Shown here: positions 26,685 to 34,447 of the stretch, piece after piece
Position numbering within the stretch: the stretch's first letter is position 1
Layout: each line of letters begins with the position of its first letter
DNA from: Streptomyces sp. NBC_01341
Lineage (GTDB): Bacteria > Actinomycetota > Actinomycetes > Streptomycetales > Streptomycetaceae
Direction: 5' to 3'
Length of the DNA stretch: 64,000 bases
Assembly (NCBI RefSeq): GCF_035946055.1
Contig: NZ_CP108364.1
Span: 5,270,001-5,334,000, forward strand
Notes under the pieces: generated by a model
What the model was told of the DNA's origin: nothing
Databases searched by the model: none
Seen by the model: only the letters and a program-made list of their open reading frames with translations
Program-made: the position numbers and the translations under genes

Positions 26685-27296
26685 ATGGCACCCCAGAAGG
26701 CCCCCGACTCCAGTCGCCGCAGCGACCGCTCCCGCCGCGCGATCTACGACGCCGCGCTCGCCCTGGTCGGCGAGGCCGGCTATGCGAGAACGACGATCGA
26801 GGGCATCGCCGCCCGGGCGGGGGTGGGCAAGCAGACCATCTACCGCTGGTGGCCCTCCAAGGCGGCCGTGCTCATGGAGGCGTTCCTCGACATGGGCGCC
26901 CGGCAGGCGGACGGCGCCGGCGAGGCCGCGATCCCGGACACCGGGGACCTGGCCGCCGATCTCAGGACCGTCCTGCGGGCCACGGTCGACGAGCTGAACG
27001 ACCCCGCGACCGAGGCGCCCACCCGGGCCCTGACCGCGGAGGGGGTCATCGATCCGGCGCTGGCCGCCCGGTTCGTGGAGGATCTTCTCGAACCCCAGCT
27101 CCAGTTGTATGTCACACGTCTTCGCGCCGCGCAGGAGACCGGAGACGTCCGCGACGACGTCGATCCGCGTGTCGCCCTGGAGCTCCTCGTGGCCCCGCTG
27201 ACCCACCGCTGGCTGCTGAGAACCCTTCCGCTGACTCACGAGTACGCCGACGCGGTCGTCGACCACGCACTGCGGGGACTCACTCCCAGGCCCTGA
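26685..27296 (+). CDS. TetR/AcrR family regulator
   Basis: 203 residues. HTH at about 15-62 (SRRAIYDAALALVGEAGYAR through ARAGVGKQTIYRWWPSKAAV) in the YRWW subclass, then a TetR_C_16/33-type ligand domain (LRATVDELNDPATEAPTRAL, LEPQLQLYVTRLRAAQETGD). ATG at 26685. A perfect palindrome precedes the gene. The divergent neighbour is the dimethylargininase-like gene, so arginine derivatives are one candidate effector, by inference only. Confidence 0.9.
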   Translation: MAPQKAPDSSRRSDRSRRAIYDAALALVGEAGYARTTIEGIAARAGVGKQTIYRWWPSKAAVLMEAFLDMGARQADGAGEAAIPDTGDLAADLRTVLRATVDELNDPATEAPTRALTAEGVIDPALAARFVEDLLEPQLQLYVTRLRAAQETGDVRDDVDPRVALELLVAPLTHRWLLRTLPLTHEYADAVVDHALRGLTPRP

Positions 27297-27437
27297 ACCG
27301 ATCAACGATTTCGTGACATTCGCCACGAGTCGCCGCGCCCCCGCACGGCTGTCCGGGCACCCCGCTCGGCGACTTCGGCCACCCGAGGAGCAGGATGGTG
27401 GGACGATGGAGACGAAACCGCTGAGGTGAGGGGATAG

Positions 27438-28181
27438 ATGGGCGCCGATTCCGGCCGCTATCGCGGCACAGAGGGCAGGATTTCCCAGTGGCTGCGCAGG
27501 CGGCCGAAAGCACAGCCGGAGGCCGACGACGCGGCCCGGCTGGGACTGCTCCTGGCCGTCGCCGAAGCGGGAATGCCCATCTCACCCGCAGCACACCCGT
27601 CCGGCTACCGGTGTTCGTGCGAACGCATCGGCTGCCCCACCCCTGCGCGGCACCCCGTCTCGTTCGCCTGGCAGACGCAGTCGACGACGGACAGCGGCCA
27701 GATCGAGCGCTGGGCGGCCGGCCAGCCGCTGGCCAACTTCATCACCGCGACCGGCCTCGTGCACGACGTCCTCGACGTGCCCCTGAGCGCCGGGCGCGCC
27801 GCGCTGCAGCGGCTCACCGACGCCGGTGTCGACGTGGGCCCGGTGGCACAGTCCGGGAACGACCGGATGCTCTTCTTCACCGCCACCCGCGGCACCCCCG
27901 AGGACGAGGACGAGTGGTGGCCCTGTGAGCTCGACAGCCACCCCGAGACCATGGACGAGCATCCGGGGCTGCGCTGGCACTGCCGGGGCAGTTACGTCCT
28001 CCTGCCGCCCGCTCGGCTGCCCGGTGAGCTGGACGTGCAATGGATCCGTGGCCCCGAGAACCCCCTGCCCGATCCGCTGACCCTGCTCGAGGCGCTCACC
28101 GACGCCTGCGCGCAGTACGCGGACACGGCCGACGAGAGCGACCTCGCCCACGACGCGGTGGCCTGGCCGCTCAGCCGCTGA
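27438..28181 (+). CDS. Bifunctional DNA primase/polymerase-like N-terminal domain protein
   Basis: 247 residues matching the small streptomycete 'bifunctional DNA primase/polymerase' proteins. It has AARLGLLLAVAEAG, the cysteine cluster CSCERIGCPTPARHP, a VGPVAQSGNDRMLFF strand and the late pattern RWHCRGSYVLLPP seen in prim-pol active domains. The chain has the AEP-like N-terminal module only; the usual catalytic Asp/His triad is not obvious, so enzymatic activity is doubtful. ATG at 27438 after GAGGTGAGGGGATAG. No replication genes or mobile-element genes lie nearby. A short GC stem at 28186-28214 separates it from the convergent lipoprotein gene. Confidence 0.72.
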   Translation: MGADSGRYRGTEGRISQWLRRRPKAQPEADDAARLGLLLAVAEAGMPISPAAHPSGYRCSCERIGCPTPARHPVSFAWQTQSTTDSGQIERWAAGQPLANFITATGLVHDVLDVPLSAGRAALQRLTDAGVDVGPVAQSGNDRMLFFTATRGTPEDEDEWWPCELDSHPETMDEHPGLRWHCRGSYVLLPPARLPGELDVQWIRGPENPLPDPLTLLEALTDACAQYADTADESDLAHDAVAWPLSR

Positions 28182-28185
28182 CGCC

Positions 28186-28214
28186 CCGCCGGCCCGGGTC
28201 CCCGGAGCCGGCGG
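28186..28214. terminator. GC-rich hairpin between convergent genes
   Basis: CCGCCGGC (28186-28193) pairs with GCCGGCGG (28207-28214), with extra CCGGG/CCCGG pairing possible inside. It fills the 33-base gap between the prim-pol-like gene and the lipoprotein gene and may terminate both. Confidence 0.6.
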
Positions 28215-29222
28215 TCAGGAACCCTGCGCCGCTATCAGACCGGGCAGCCGGTTCAGCACCCGTACCCTGCCGTCCGTGTCCCCGGGGTCTCCCGCGCCCT
28301 TCCTCGGCACGTAGACGAGCTGGCTGGAGACCCGCTCCTTGGTCAGGGTGCTCTTCACCTCGCCGGTCAGGAGCGCCCGCACGTCCGCCGTGACCGTGGG
28401 ACGCAGGCCCTCGGCCGCGGTCTGCCGTTCGAAGTGCTTGCTGCTGAAGAAGACCAGCGCTCCGCCGTCCTCCGTCGTCAGGCCCAGTGGCGCGAACGTC
28501 CCGTAGTCCAGTGTCTGGTCGACGTACTGGTACGAGAAGCCCGGCCTGCGGGTGTTCTTCCGCGCCTCCCGCCAGCCCGAGGTCGTCGCACCCGGGGCGA
28601 AGACGTCCGGAGCGCCCGTCCGGAGGAAGCCGGTGTACGTGGCGCTGAGTTCCGCCGGAGGTGTGGCGAGAGCGGCGTCCGTGCCGGCGGAGGGCACGGG
28701 CTGGGCCCAGCCCTCGGCACTCCTGCGGAACTTCGGCACCTCGGACGACGCCACGACCGCCAGATAGGCGACCTTCCACTTCGCGTCCGGCCCGGTGCGC
28801 ACGAACGCCAGCAGCCAGCGGGTGTCCGCCTTCCCGCCGTCCTGGTCGCGGTCGGAGTCGGTGTCCGCGACGAACCAGCGCGGCCAGCCCGCCTTCTCCG
28901 GAATGACGTACGAGGCGTCCGTCAGCTCCAGCGGCTTGTGGGCCGCGTTTCCGCCGGGGTTGTTCTTCCCCCGCGCGGCCAGCCCCGCCTGGTTGATCGC
29001 ACCGAGCGAACCGGTCACCCGGTCCGCGTCCAGCGCCGGATCGTACGCCCTGTCCGCCTTGTTGTACGCGACGGTGAAGTCCTCCAGGGCCTTCGCGGCC
29101 TCAGACCTCGTCGCTCCCGGCACGACTTCCAGTTCCCCGTGCACCGTCACGCAGCCGCTCGCCGTCACGCTCAGCACCGTCGCCGTCGCGAGCCCCGCCG
29201 CCAGTCGACCCAGCCTTGTCAT
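28215..29222 (-). CDS. Efe-associated lipoprotein of unknown function
   Basis: 335 residues. A lipoprotein signal with lipobox ASGC (residues 21-24) is followed by a mixed domain I do not recognise (EAAKALEDFTVAYNKADRAYD, WPRWFVADTDSDRDQ, WLLAFVRTGPDAKWKVAYLA, FSYQYVDQTLDYGTFAPLG). The ATG ending at 29222 has AAGG five bases upstream and lies inside the end of efeU, so the two frames overlap by 122 bases. It is the last gene of the efeOBU unit and may help ferrous iron handling at the membrane surface, an inference from position only. Confidence 0.82.
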   Translation of the reverse strand: MTRLGRLAAGLATATVLSVTASGCVTVHGELEVVPGATRSEAAKALEDFTVAYNKADRAYDPALDADRVTGSLGAINQAGLAARGKNNPGGNAAHKPLELTDASYVIPEKAGWPRWFVADTDSDRDQDGGKADTRWLLAFVRTGPDAKWKVAYLAVVASSEVPKFRRSAEGWAQPVPSAGTDAALATPPAELSATYTGFLRTGAPDVFAPGATTSGWREARKNTRRPGFSYQYVDQTLDYGTFAPLGLTTEDGGALVFFSSKHFERQTAAEGLRPTVTADVRALLTGEVKSTLTKERVSSQLVYVPRKGAGDPGDTDGRVRVLNRLPGLIAAQGS

Positions 29223-30069
29223 CCGTTGCCTTCTGCGCCTTCTGATCCGTCGTCCGCACTGACCGCCTGAACCCTACCGGGGCCAGGAACAGCGCGAGTG
29301 TGGGGACGAGATACAGCGCCCACACCGTGACCTGGAGAACGGTCGGGTCGGCCTGGAAGTTGAGGACGCCCTTGAGCAGCGTGCCGTACCAGCTGTCAGG
29401 CGGGATCGTGGCCGTGACGTCGAACGCCTTGTCCTGGAGGCCGCCGAGGAAGCGGGCCTCCTGCAGATCGTGGACTCCGTAGGCGAGCACACCCGCCGCC
29501 ACGACCACGAGCATGCCGCCCGTCCAGGTGAAGAACCGCGACAGGTTGATCTTCAGCGCACCCCGGTAGAACAGCCAGCTCAGCGCGATGGCCGTCGCGA
29601 TGCCGGACAGGACGCCGATCAGCGGCGACGAGGAGCCCTCGCCGCTCGCCCGCACCGACGCCCAGACGAACAGGGCGGTTTCCAGGCCCTCACGGCCCAC
29701 CGCCAGGAACGCGGTGGCCACCAGCGCGCCGGTTCCCATCGCGAGAGCCGAGTCGAGCTTGTCGTGCAGCTCCTTCTTCAGATGCCGCGCGGTACGCCGC
29801 ATCCAGAACACCATCCAGGTCACCAGACCGACGGCGACGACCGACAGCGAACCCCCGAGCGCTTCCTGCGCCTCGAACGTCAGCTCCTGCGAACCGAACT
29901 CGAGCGCGGCCCCGAAGGCCAGCGAGATGGCGCAGGCGATGCCGATGCCGGTCCACACCGGACGCAGCGCGTCGCGGCGCCCGGTCTTGACCAGGTAGGC
30001 GATGAGGATGCAGACGACCAGACCCGCCTCCAGACCCTCGCGCAGCCCGATCAGATAGTTGCCGAACAT
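29101..30069 (-). CDS. efeU: Ferrous/ferric iron permease EfeU (FTR1 family)
   Basis: 322 residues, about seven transmembrane helices. Both iron-permease REXXE motifs are present: GLREGLEAGLV (about residues 8-18) and GREGLETALFVWASVR (about 125-140). EfeU carries iron through the membrane after processing by EfeO/EfeB. The last ~45 residues are a hydrophilic Gly/Asp/Arg tail beyond the last helix; it is encoded by DNA that also encodes the signal peptide of the next gene. ATG ending at 30069, 40 bases after efeB. The operon is headed by an iron box before efeO. Confidence 0.93.
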   Translation of the reverse strand: MFGNYLIGLREGLEAGLVVCILIAYLVKTGRRDALRPVWTGIGIACAISLAFGAALEFGSQELTFEAQEALGGSLSVVAVGLVTWMVFWMRRTARHLKKELHDKLDSALAMGTGALVATAFLAVGREGLETALFVWASVRASGEGSSSPLIGVLSGIATAIALSWLFYRGALKINLSRFFTWTGGMLVVVAAGVLAYGVHDLQEARFLGGLQDKAFDVTATIPPDSWYGTLLKGVLNFQADPTVLQVTVWALYLVPTLALFLAPVGFRRSVRTTDQKAQKATDDKAGSTGGGARDGDGAERDGERLRDGARGTGSRAGSDEV

Positions 30070-30109
30070 GCGGGTCCCTCCACGGTGTCGTTCACGGATG
30101 CGGTGCCGG

Positions 30110-31369
30110 TCATGAGAACAGCGCCCTGCCCCACCAGTCGTCCCCGTCGCGGACGCCCGGCGGTACGGCGAAGACAGCCGAACCCACGTGCTGGATGTAC
30201 TCGTTGAGCGCGTCGGCGCCCGCGAGGCTGCGCTGCACCGGGATGAAGCCCGTGCGCACGTCCCGCTGGTAGGCGAGGAAGAACAGCCCCGCGTCCAGCC
30301 TGCCCAGGCCGTCCGTGCCGTCGGTGAAGGAGTAGCCGCGGCGCAGGATCGTCGCCCCGCCGTTGGTGTCCGGGTGGGCCAGGCGCACGTGCGCGGTGGG
30401 CAGCATCGCCTTGAGGAACGGCTCGTCGCGTTCCTTGGCCTTGCCGACCGGCGCGCCTTCGCCCTTGTCCCGGCCGAAGATGTCCTCCTGCTCCCGCAAC
30501 GGCGCCCGGTCCCAGGTCTCGATGTGCATCCGGATGCGCCGGGCCACCAGATAGGACCCGCCCGCCATCCACCCGGCACCGTCCGCCGCACCCGCCCACA
30601 CGTGCTTGCGCAGGGCCGCCCCGTCCGTACCCGAGATGTTCCGGGTGCCGTCCTTGAAGCCCATCATGTTGCGCGGGGTCTGGGCGCCTGGCGTTGTCGA
30701 GGACGTCTTGCCGAACCCGAGTTGCGACCAGCGGACAGCCGTGCGCCCCATGCCGATCCTGGCGAGGTTGCGGATGGCGTGCACGGCGACCTGGGGGTCG
30801 TCGGCGCAGGCCTGGACGCAGAGATCGCCGCCGCTGCGGGCGGAGTCGAGGTTGTCGCCGGGGAACTTCGGCAGGTCCACGAGTGCCTCGGGCCGCCGGT
30901 CCTCGATGCCGAAACGGCCCGCGGCGAACAGGGAAGGGCCGAAACCCAGGGTCAGGGTGAGCCGGGAGGGCTTGAGCCCGAGTGCCTCGCCCGTGTCGTC
31001 CGGCGGGGCCTCCTCGGCACCGCCGTAGGCCCCCTCGCCCACGGTCCGGCCGGTCGTCATCCGCTCGGCCGCCCGGGTCCATTCCTTGAGCAGCGCGACC
31101 AGTTCCGCCCGGTCCTTCGTCGTCACGTCGAACGAGGCGAAGTGCAGCCTGTCCTGGACGGCGCTGGCGATGCCTGCCTGGTGCTCACCGTGGAAGGGCA
31201 CGGCGGTGCTGCTGTCCGACGCCGGTTCCGCATCCCCTCCGGAGCGCACGGCGGCGACCGCGCCACCGGCTGCCGCGGCGCCGAGCGCCAGCCCGGCACC
31301 GCCCCAGCCGAGCAGCGCCCGGCGCGACGGGGCGGCGCCCGACTCCTTGTCCGAGGTGTCCCCGGTCAT
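30110..31369 (-). CDS. efeB: EfeB deferrochelatase/Dyp-type heme peroxidase, Tat-exported
   Basis: 419 residues. A twin-arginine signal (PSRRALLGWGGAGLALGAAA, residues about 14-34) leads to a DyP-type peroxidase: the GxxDG motif is GFKDGTRN and the likely proximal heme His is in RIRMHIETWD. EfeB oxidises ferrous iron and/or takes iron from heme for uptake by EfeU. Tat export fits assembly with heme in the cytoplasm. It follows efeO after 12 bases. Confidence 0.94.
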   Translation of the reverse strand: MTGDTSDKESGAAPSRRALLGWGGAGLALGAAAAGGAVAAVRSGGDAEPASDSSTAVPFHGEHQAGIASAVQDRLHFASFDVTTKDRAELVALLKEWTRAAERMTTGRTVGEGAYGGAEEAPPDDTGEALGLKPSRLTLTLGFGPSLFAAGRFGIEDRRPEALVDLPKFPGDNLDSARSGGDLCVQACADDPQVAVHAIRNLARIGMGRTAVRWSQLGFGKTSSTTPGAQTPRNMMGFKDGTRNISGTDGAALRKHVWAGAADGAGWMAGGSYLVARRIRMHIETWDRAPLREQEDIFGRDKGEGAPVGKAKERDEPFLKAMLPTAHVRLAHPDTNGGATILRRGYSFTDGTDGLGRLDAGLFFLAYQRDVRTGFIPVQRSLAGADALNEYIQHVGSAVFAVPPGVRDGDDWWGRALFS

Positions 31370-31381
31370 GTTCCGCTCCCC

Positions 31382-32518
31382 TTACTTCGTGACCGCGGCG
31401 GCCAGCTTGGACAGCGGCTCGGCGAGCGCGTTGACCGCGTCGGAGAGCTCCTTGCGGTCGGCCTTGCCGACCTTGTCGTACGAGGTGAAGTCGTAGGAGG
31501 CCTTGTCCGAGCGGTACTTGTCCAGCAGCGTGTTCAGCGCCGCGAACTGCTTGTCCAGGGAGGCGGTCAGCGCGGCGTCGTTCTTCGACGCGATCGGCTT
31601 GAGGAGGGTGTAGGACTGCTCGGCACCCTCGACGTTCGCCTTGAAGTCGACGAGGTCGGTGTGGCTGTATCGCTCCTCCTCACCGGTGACCTTGCCGGTG
31701 GCCACCTCGTCGAGGAGCTCCTTGGCACCGTTGGCCATCGAGGTCGGGGTGATGTCGGCCCGGCCGACCCGCTTCTGCCAGTCGAGCAGGTCCTTGTAGA
31801 GGGTGGGCGCGAGGGCCTTCTCCTCGGCACCCAGCTTCCCGTCCTGCCACAGCGCCTTCTCCAGCCGGTGCCAGCCGGTCCACTTCTGGCCGTCCTCGAG
31901 TCCGTCCTCGCGGACGTCGACCTTCGGGTCGATGTCACCGAAGGACTCGGCGACCGGCTCCGTGCGCTCCCAGCCGATCCGGGAATCTGCGTACGCCTTC
32001 TTCGCCGCCTCGACGTCGCCCGCGGCGACGGCGTCCGTGAAGACCTTCACCTTCGGCAGCGTCTCGTCGGCCTGCGCCTGCACGTAGGTCCGGTACCCGG
32101 CGACGGCCTGGTCCATCTCGGGGCTGCGCGCGGCGGCCTTGCCTCCGGTGACCTCGACCGTCTGCCGGATGCCCTGGCCCTTCATGCCGGGCTTGCAGGC
32201 GATCTCGTACGTGCCGGCCTTGACCTCGGCCGTGATCTTCGCCTTGGTGCCCGGACCGATGTTCTCGCGCTCGGTGACGATCCGGTCGTCCGGGAACAGG
32301 ACGTAGACCTCGGTGACCTTGGACCCCTTGTTCTCCACGGCGAGTTCGACGTGGCCGGCCGGGATCTTCTTGGACGACACGGCGCACGAGTCGTCCTTGG
32401 CGACGACCTGGACGGCGCCGTCGCCCTTGCTGTCGCTCTTCTCGGCGCAGCCCGTGACGGCGGTCAGTGCTGCCACCGTGGCGACAGCGGTGACGACGGA
32501 GGTACGAAGGGCTCGCAT
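31382..32518 (-). CDS. efeO: EfeO iron-binding lipoprotein (cupredoxin + M75 imelysin domains)
   Basis: 378 residues. Lipobox VTGC near residues 21-24; a cupredoxin-like domain at about 35-125 (CAVSSKKIPAGHVELAVENK); and a C-terminal M75 imelysin/EfeO helical domain with the HxxE iron motif in GWHRLEKALW. EfeO captures iron extracellularly for EfeU. The ATG ending at 32518 follows GGAG by 6 bases; a GTG four codons upstream is also in frame but lies on that ribosome site. First gene of efeO-efeB-efeU-lipoprotein, with an iron box about 50 bases upstream. Confidence 0.94.
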   Translation of the reverse strand: MRALRTSVVTAVATVAALTAVTGCAEKSDSKGDGAVQVVAKDDSCAVSSKKIPAGHVELAVENKGSKVTEVYVLFPDDRIVTERENIGPGTKAKITAEVKAGTYEIACKPGMKGQGIRQTVEVTGGKAAARSPEMDQAVAGYRTYVQAQADETLPKVKVFTDAVAAGDVEAAKKAYADSRIGWERTEPVAESFGDIDPKVDVREDGLEDGQKWTGWHRLEKALWQDGKLGAEEKALAPTLYKDLLDWQKRVGRADITPTSMANGAKELLDEVATGKVTGEEERYSHTDLVDFKANVEGAEQSYTLLKPIASKNDAALTASLDKQFAALNTLLDKYRSDKASYDFTSYDKVGKADRKELSDAVNALAEPLSKLAAAVTK

Positions 32519-32566
32519 GCGGGGCTCCACAAAGGGTGAGAAGAGCGGGGGACGGTGCGGACGAAA

Positions 32567-32585
32567 GTAGGTGAGGCGGCCCTAA
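32567..32585. promoter_or_regulatory. Iron box upstream of efeO
   Basis: GTAGGTGAGGCGGCCCTAA matches the DtxR/DmdR1 consensus at most of its defined positions and lies 49 bases before the efeO start. A second, weaker half-match (AGGTAAGGCACGG on the minus strand, about 32590-32602) lies just upstream. Predicts iron repression of the efe operon. Confidence 0.8.
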
Positions 32586-32837
32586 CTTAACCGTGCCTTA
32601 CCTCGCCGACACCCGTCTTCTGCGTGATTCGGGTCTCACTCCGAGAGGCCGGAAACGGATAGATCACGGCGGCCCCATGGGGAAACCACGGAAAGGTCAA
32701 GAAAGGGTCAAGTGGGCCTTTCGGATCGACGAGCGGCACCCCGGTCCGCGGGTGGGGAAACACCTCGGCCGCGCCGGCGCTCCACGCCGGTGCGGCCCTG
32801 TGGTGTGCCCGGGTACGGGCGGTGCTTGAATGCCTGG

Positions 32838-33512
32838 GTGAACGACTTCGACGTACCCGAAGGCATCGACGTACTGCGCGTGTTCTGCGGCCCGGACGGC
32901 CGCCACGGCAACCCGCTCGGGGTCGTGCGGGACGGGCGCGGATATCCCGGCGACGATACGCGGCAGGCGCTCGCGCGGAAGCTGGGCTTCAGCGAGACCG
33001 TGTTCGTGGACGACCCCGAGCGCGGCGTCGTGGACATCCGCACGCCGGGCCGCCGGCTGCCGTTCGCCGGGCATCCGCTCGTGGGGGCGGCCTGGCTGCT
33101 GGACCTGGAGATCCTGGAGATGCCCGTCGGGGACGTGGTGGCACGTCAGGACGGCGAGTTCACCTGGATCACGGCCCGCCCGGAATGGGCGCCGGCCAGG
33201 ACGCTCGAACAGTACGACTCGGTCGCGGAGGTCGACGCACTGACCGGGCCGCCGCCCGGCGACGGATGGCTCTATGTCTGGGCCTGGGAGGACGAGGCGG
33301 CCGGCCGGGTACGGGCCAGGGCCTTCCCCCGGCGCCATGACGAGGGGATCGACGAGGACGAGGCGACCGGTGCCGCCGCCATGCTGCTGAGCGCCCGGCT
33401 CGGCCGGGCGCTCAACATCACACAGGGGCGCGGCTCGCAGATCCTCACCGCGCCCGCGCCCGACGGCATGGTGGAAGTCGGGGGACGCGTCATCCTGGTG
33501 GCCGCGTCCTGA
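32838..33512 (+). CDS. Short PhzF-family protein
   Basis: 224 residues, about 60 shorter than normal PhzF proteins. Recognisable pieces: CGPDGRHGNPLGVV, LGFSETVFV (active-site Glu), RRLPFAGHPLVGAAWL and IDEDEATGAAAMLLSARLG. The central part, between residues about 95 and 150, is contracted compared with the full-length homologue at 16491-17345. GTG at 32838 is used. It lies between efeO and the heme oxygenase gene and converges on the latter, but has no iron box of its own. Substrate unknown. Confidence 0.8.
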   Translation: MNDFDVPEGIDVLRVFCGPDGRHGNPLGVVRDGRGYPGDDTRQALARKLGFSETVFVDDPERGVVDIRTPGRRLPFAGHPLVGAAWLLDLEILEMPVGDVVARQDGEFTWITARPEWAPARTLEQYDSVAEVDALTGPPPGDGWLYVWAWEDEAAGRVRARAFPRRHDEGIDEDEATGAAAMLLSARLGRALNITQGRGSQILTAPAPDGMVEVGGRVILVAAS

Positions 33513-33601
33513 CCGGACTTCGGGCAGCCGCTCGGGCGCGGTACCGGCCGGGCGGCGGACATGTCTGTGGCCGGCGGACCCCGGTGGAGCCCGGCCGGCC
33601 C

Positions 33602-34267
33602 CTACGCGCCGAGCGGGAAGACCTGGCCGAGTTCCCGGAAGACGGCGCTGTTCAGTGCGAACGCGCGCCTGCACTCGTCGATGACGCGCTGCTTCTCCAG
33701 GTCGTCGGCGTTCACCGCGTCCAGCAGCTCCCGGTACTCCCGCTTGAAGGCGGCCGGGTTGGGGATCTGCTCGAAGACGTAGAACCGCACCCCGTCGCCC
33801 TTGCGCTCGAAGCCCCAGGTCTTCTCCGCGGTGCCGCGGATGATCTGGCCGCCCGAGAGGTCCCCGAGGTAGCGGGTGTAGTGGTGGGCCACGTAGCCGC
33901 CGGGCCACTCCCGGGCACACTGTGCGACCCGCTCCGCGTACGCGGCGGTGGCGGGCAGCGGTTCCAGGCCGTCCCGCCATCCCTCACCGCCCAGGTGGGT
34001 GAGGTCGCGCTCCAGTTCGGCGGCGCGCATCAGCTCCGGCCGGATGAAGGGTCCGGCGACCGGGTCCCCGTGCAGTGACCGGGCACCGTCCTCCAGTGCG
34101 CGGTAGACGAACCACAGCTGTTCCGTGTAACGCGTGTACGCGTCCACCCCGAGCCGTCCGCCCAGCATGTCGCCCATGAAGGCCGAGGTCTCCGCCTCCG
34201 TGTGCTGCTCGTGCGAAGCGGTGCGGATGAGCGTCGAGAAGGGCGCGGTGGTGGCGGTCGGGTCCAA
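33602..34267 (-). CDS. hmuO: Heme oxygenase (HmuO/HO-1 family)
   Basis: 221 residues. It opens heme to biliverdin, CO and Fe2+, recovering iron from heme. The proximal ligand His is in IRTASHEQHTEAE (about residues 15-27), and the distal helix carries the flexible GDLSGGQIIRG signature; VFEQIPNPAAFKREYR is also typical. Start is the TTG ending at 34267 (MDPTATTAPF). An iron-box-like palindrome lies about 100 bases upstream. Together with EfeB and EfeU on the other side of the PhzF gene it makes an iron-acquisition neighbourhood. Confidence 0.94.
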   Translation of the reverse strand: MDPTATTAPFSTLIRTASHEQHTEAETSAFMGDMLGGRLGVDAYTRYTEQLWFVYRALEDGARSLHGDPVAGPFIRPELMRAAELERDLTHLGGEGWRDGLEPLPATAAYAERVAQCAREWPGGYVAHHYTRYLGDLSGGQIIRGTAEKTWGFERKGDGVRFYVFEQIPNPAAFKREYRELLDAVNADDLEKQRVIDECRRAFALNSAVFRELGQVFPLGA

Positions 34268-34369
34268 GGCGGGCCTCCGGGGGACCGAGGGGACGTGGAG
34301 TCCGGACGGGTGCGCACGTACCGGCAGCAGCTGGACGCGCCGCCGCGCGCCGATGGCCCGATCCTCCTG

Positions 34370-34385
34370 CTTAGGTTTACCTAAG
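34370..34385. promoter_or_regulatory. Iron-box core upstream of the heme oxygenase gene
   Basis: CTTAGGTTTACCTAAG has seven-base complementary arms around TT and contains TTAGG-N4-CCTAA, the core of the DtxR/DmdR1 site. It is 103 bases upstream of the heme oxygenase TTG start and 63 bases from the end of map, so it fits iron-repressed transcription of the heme oxygenase. Confidence 0.75.
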
Positions 34386-34447
34386 TCAACCGGTTCCCGA
34401 CTGCGCGTCGGTAAAACCCCGAGGTCCCACGAGAGCGCCCCCGGGCC

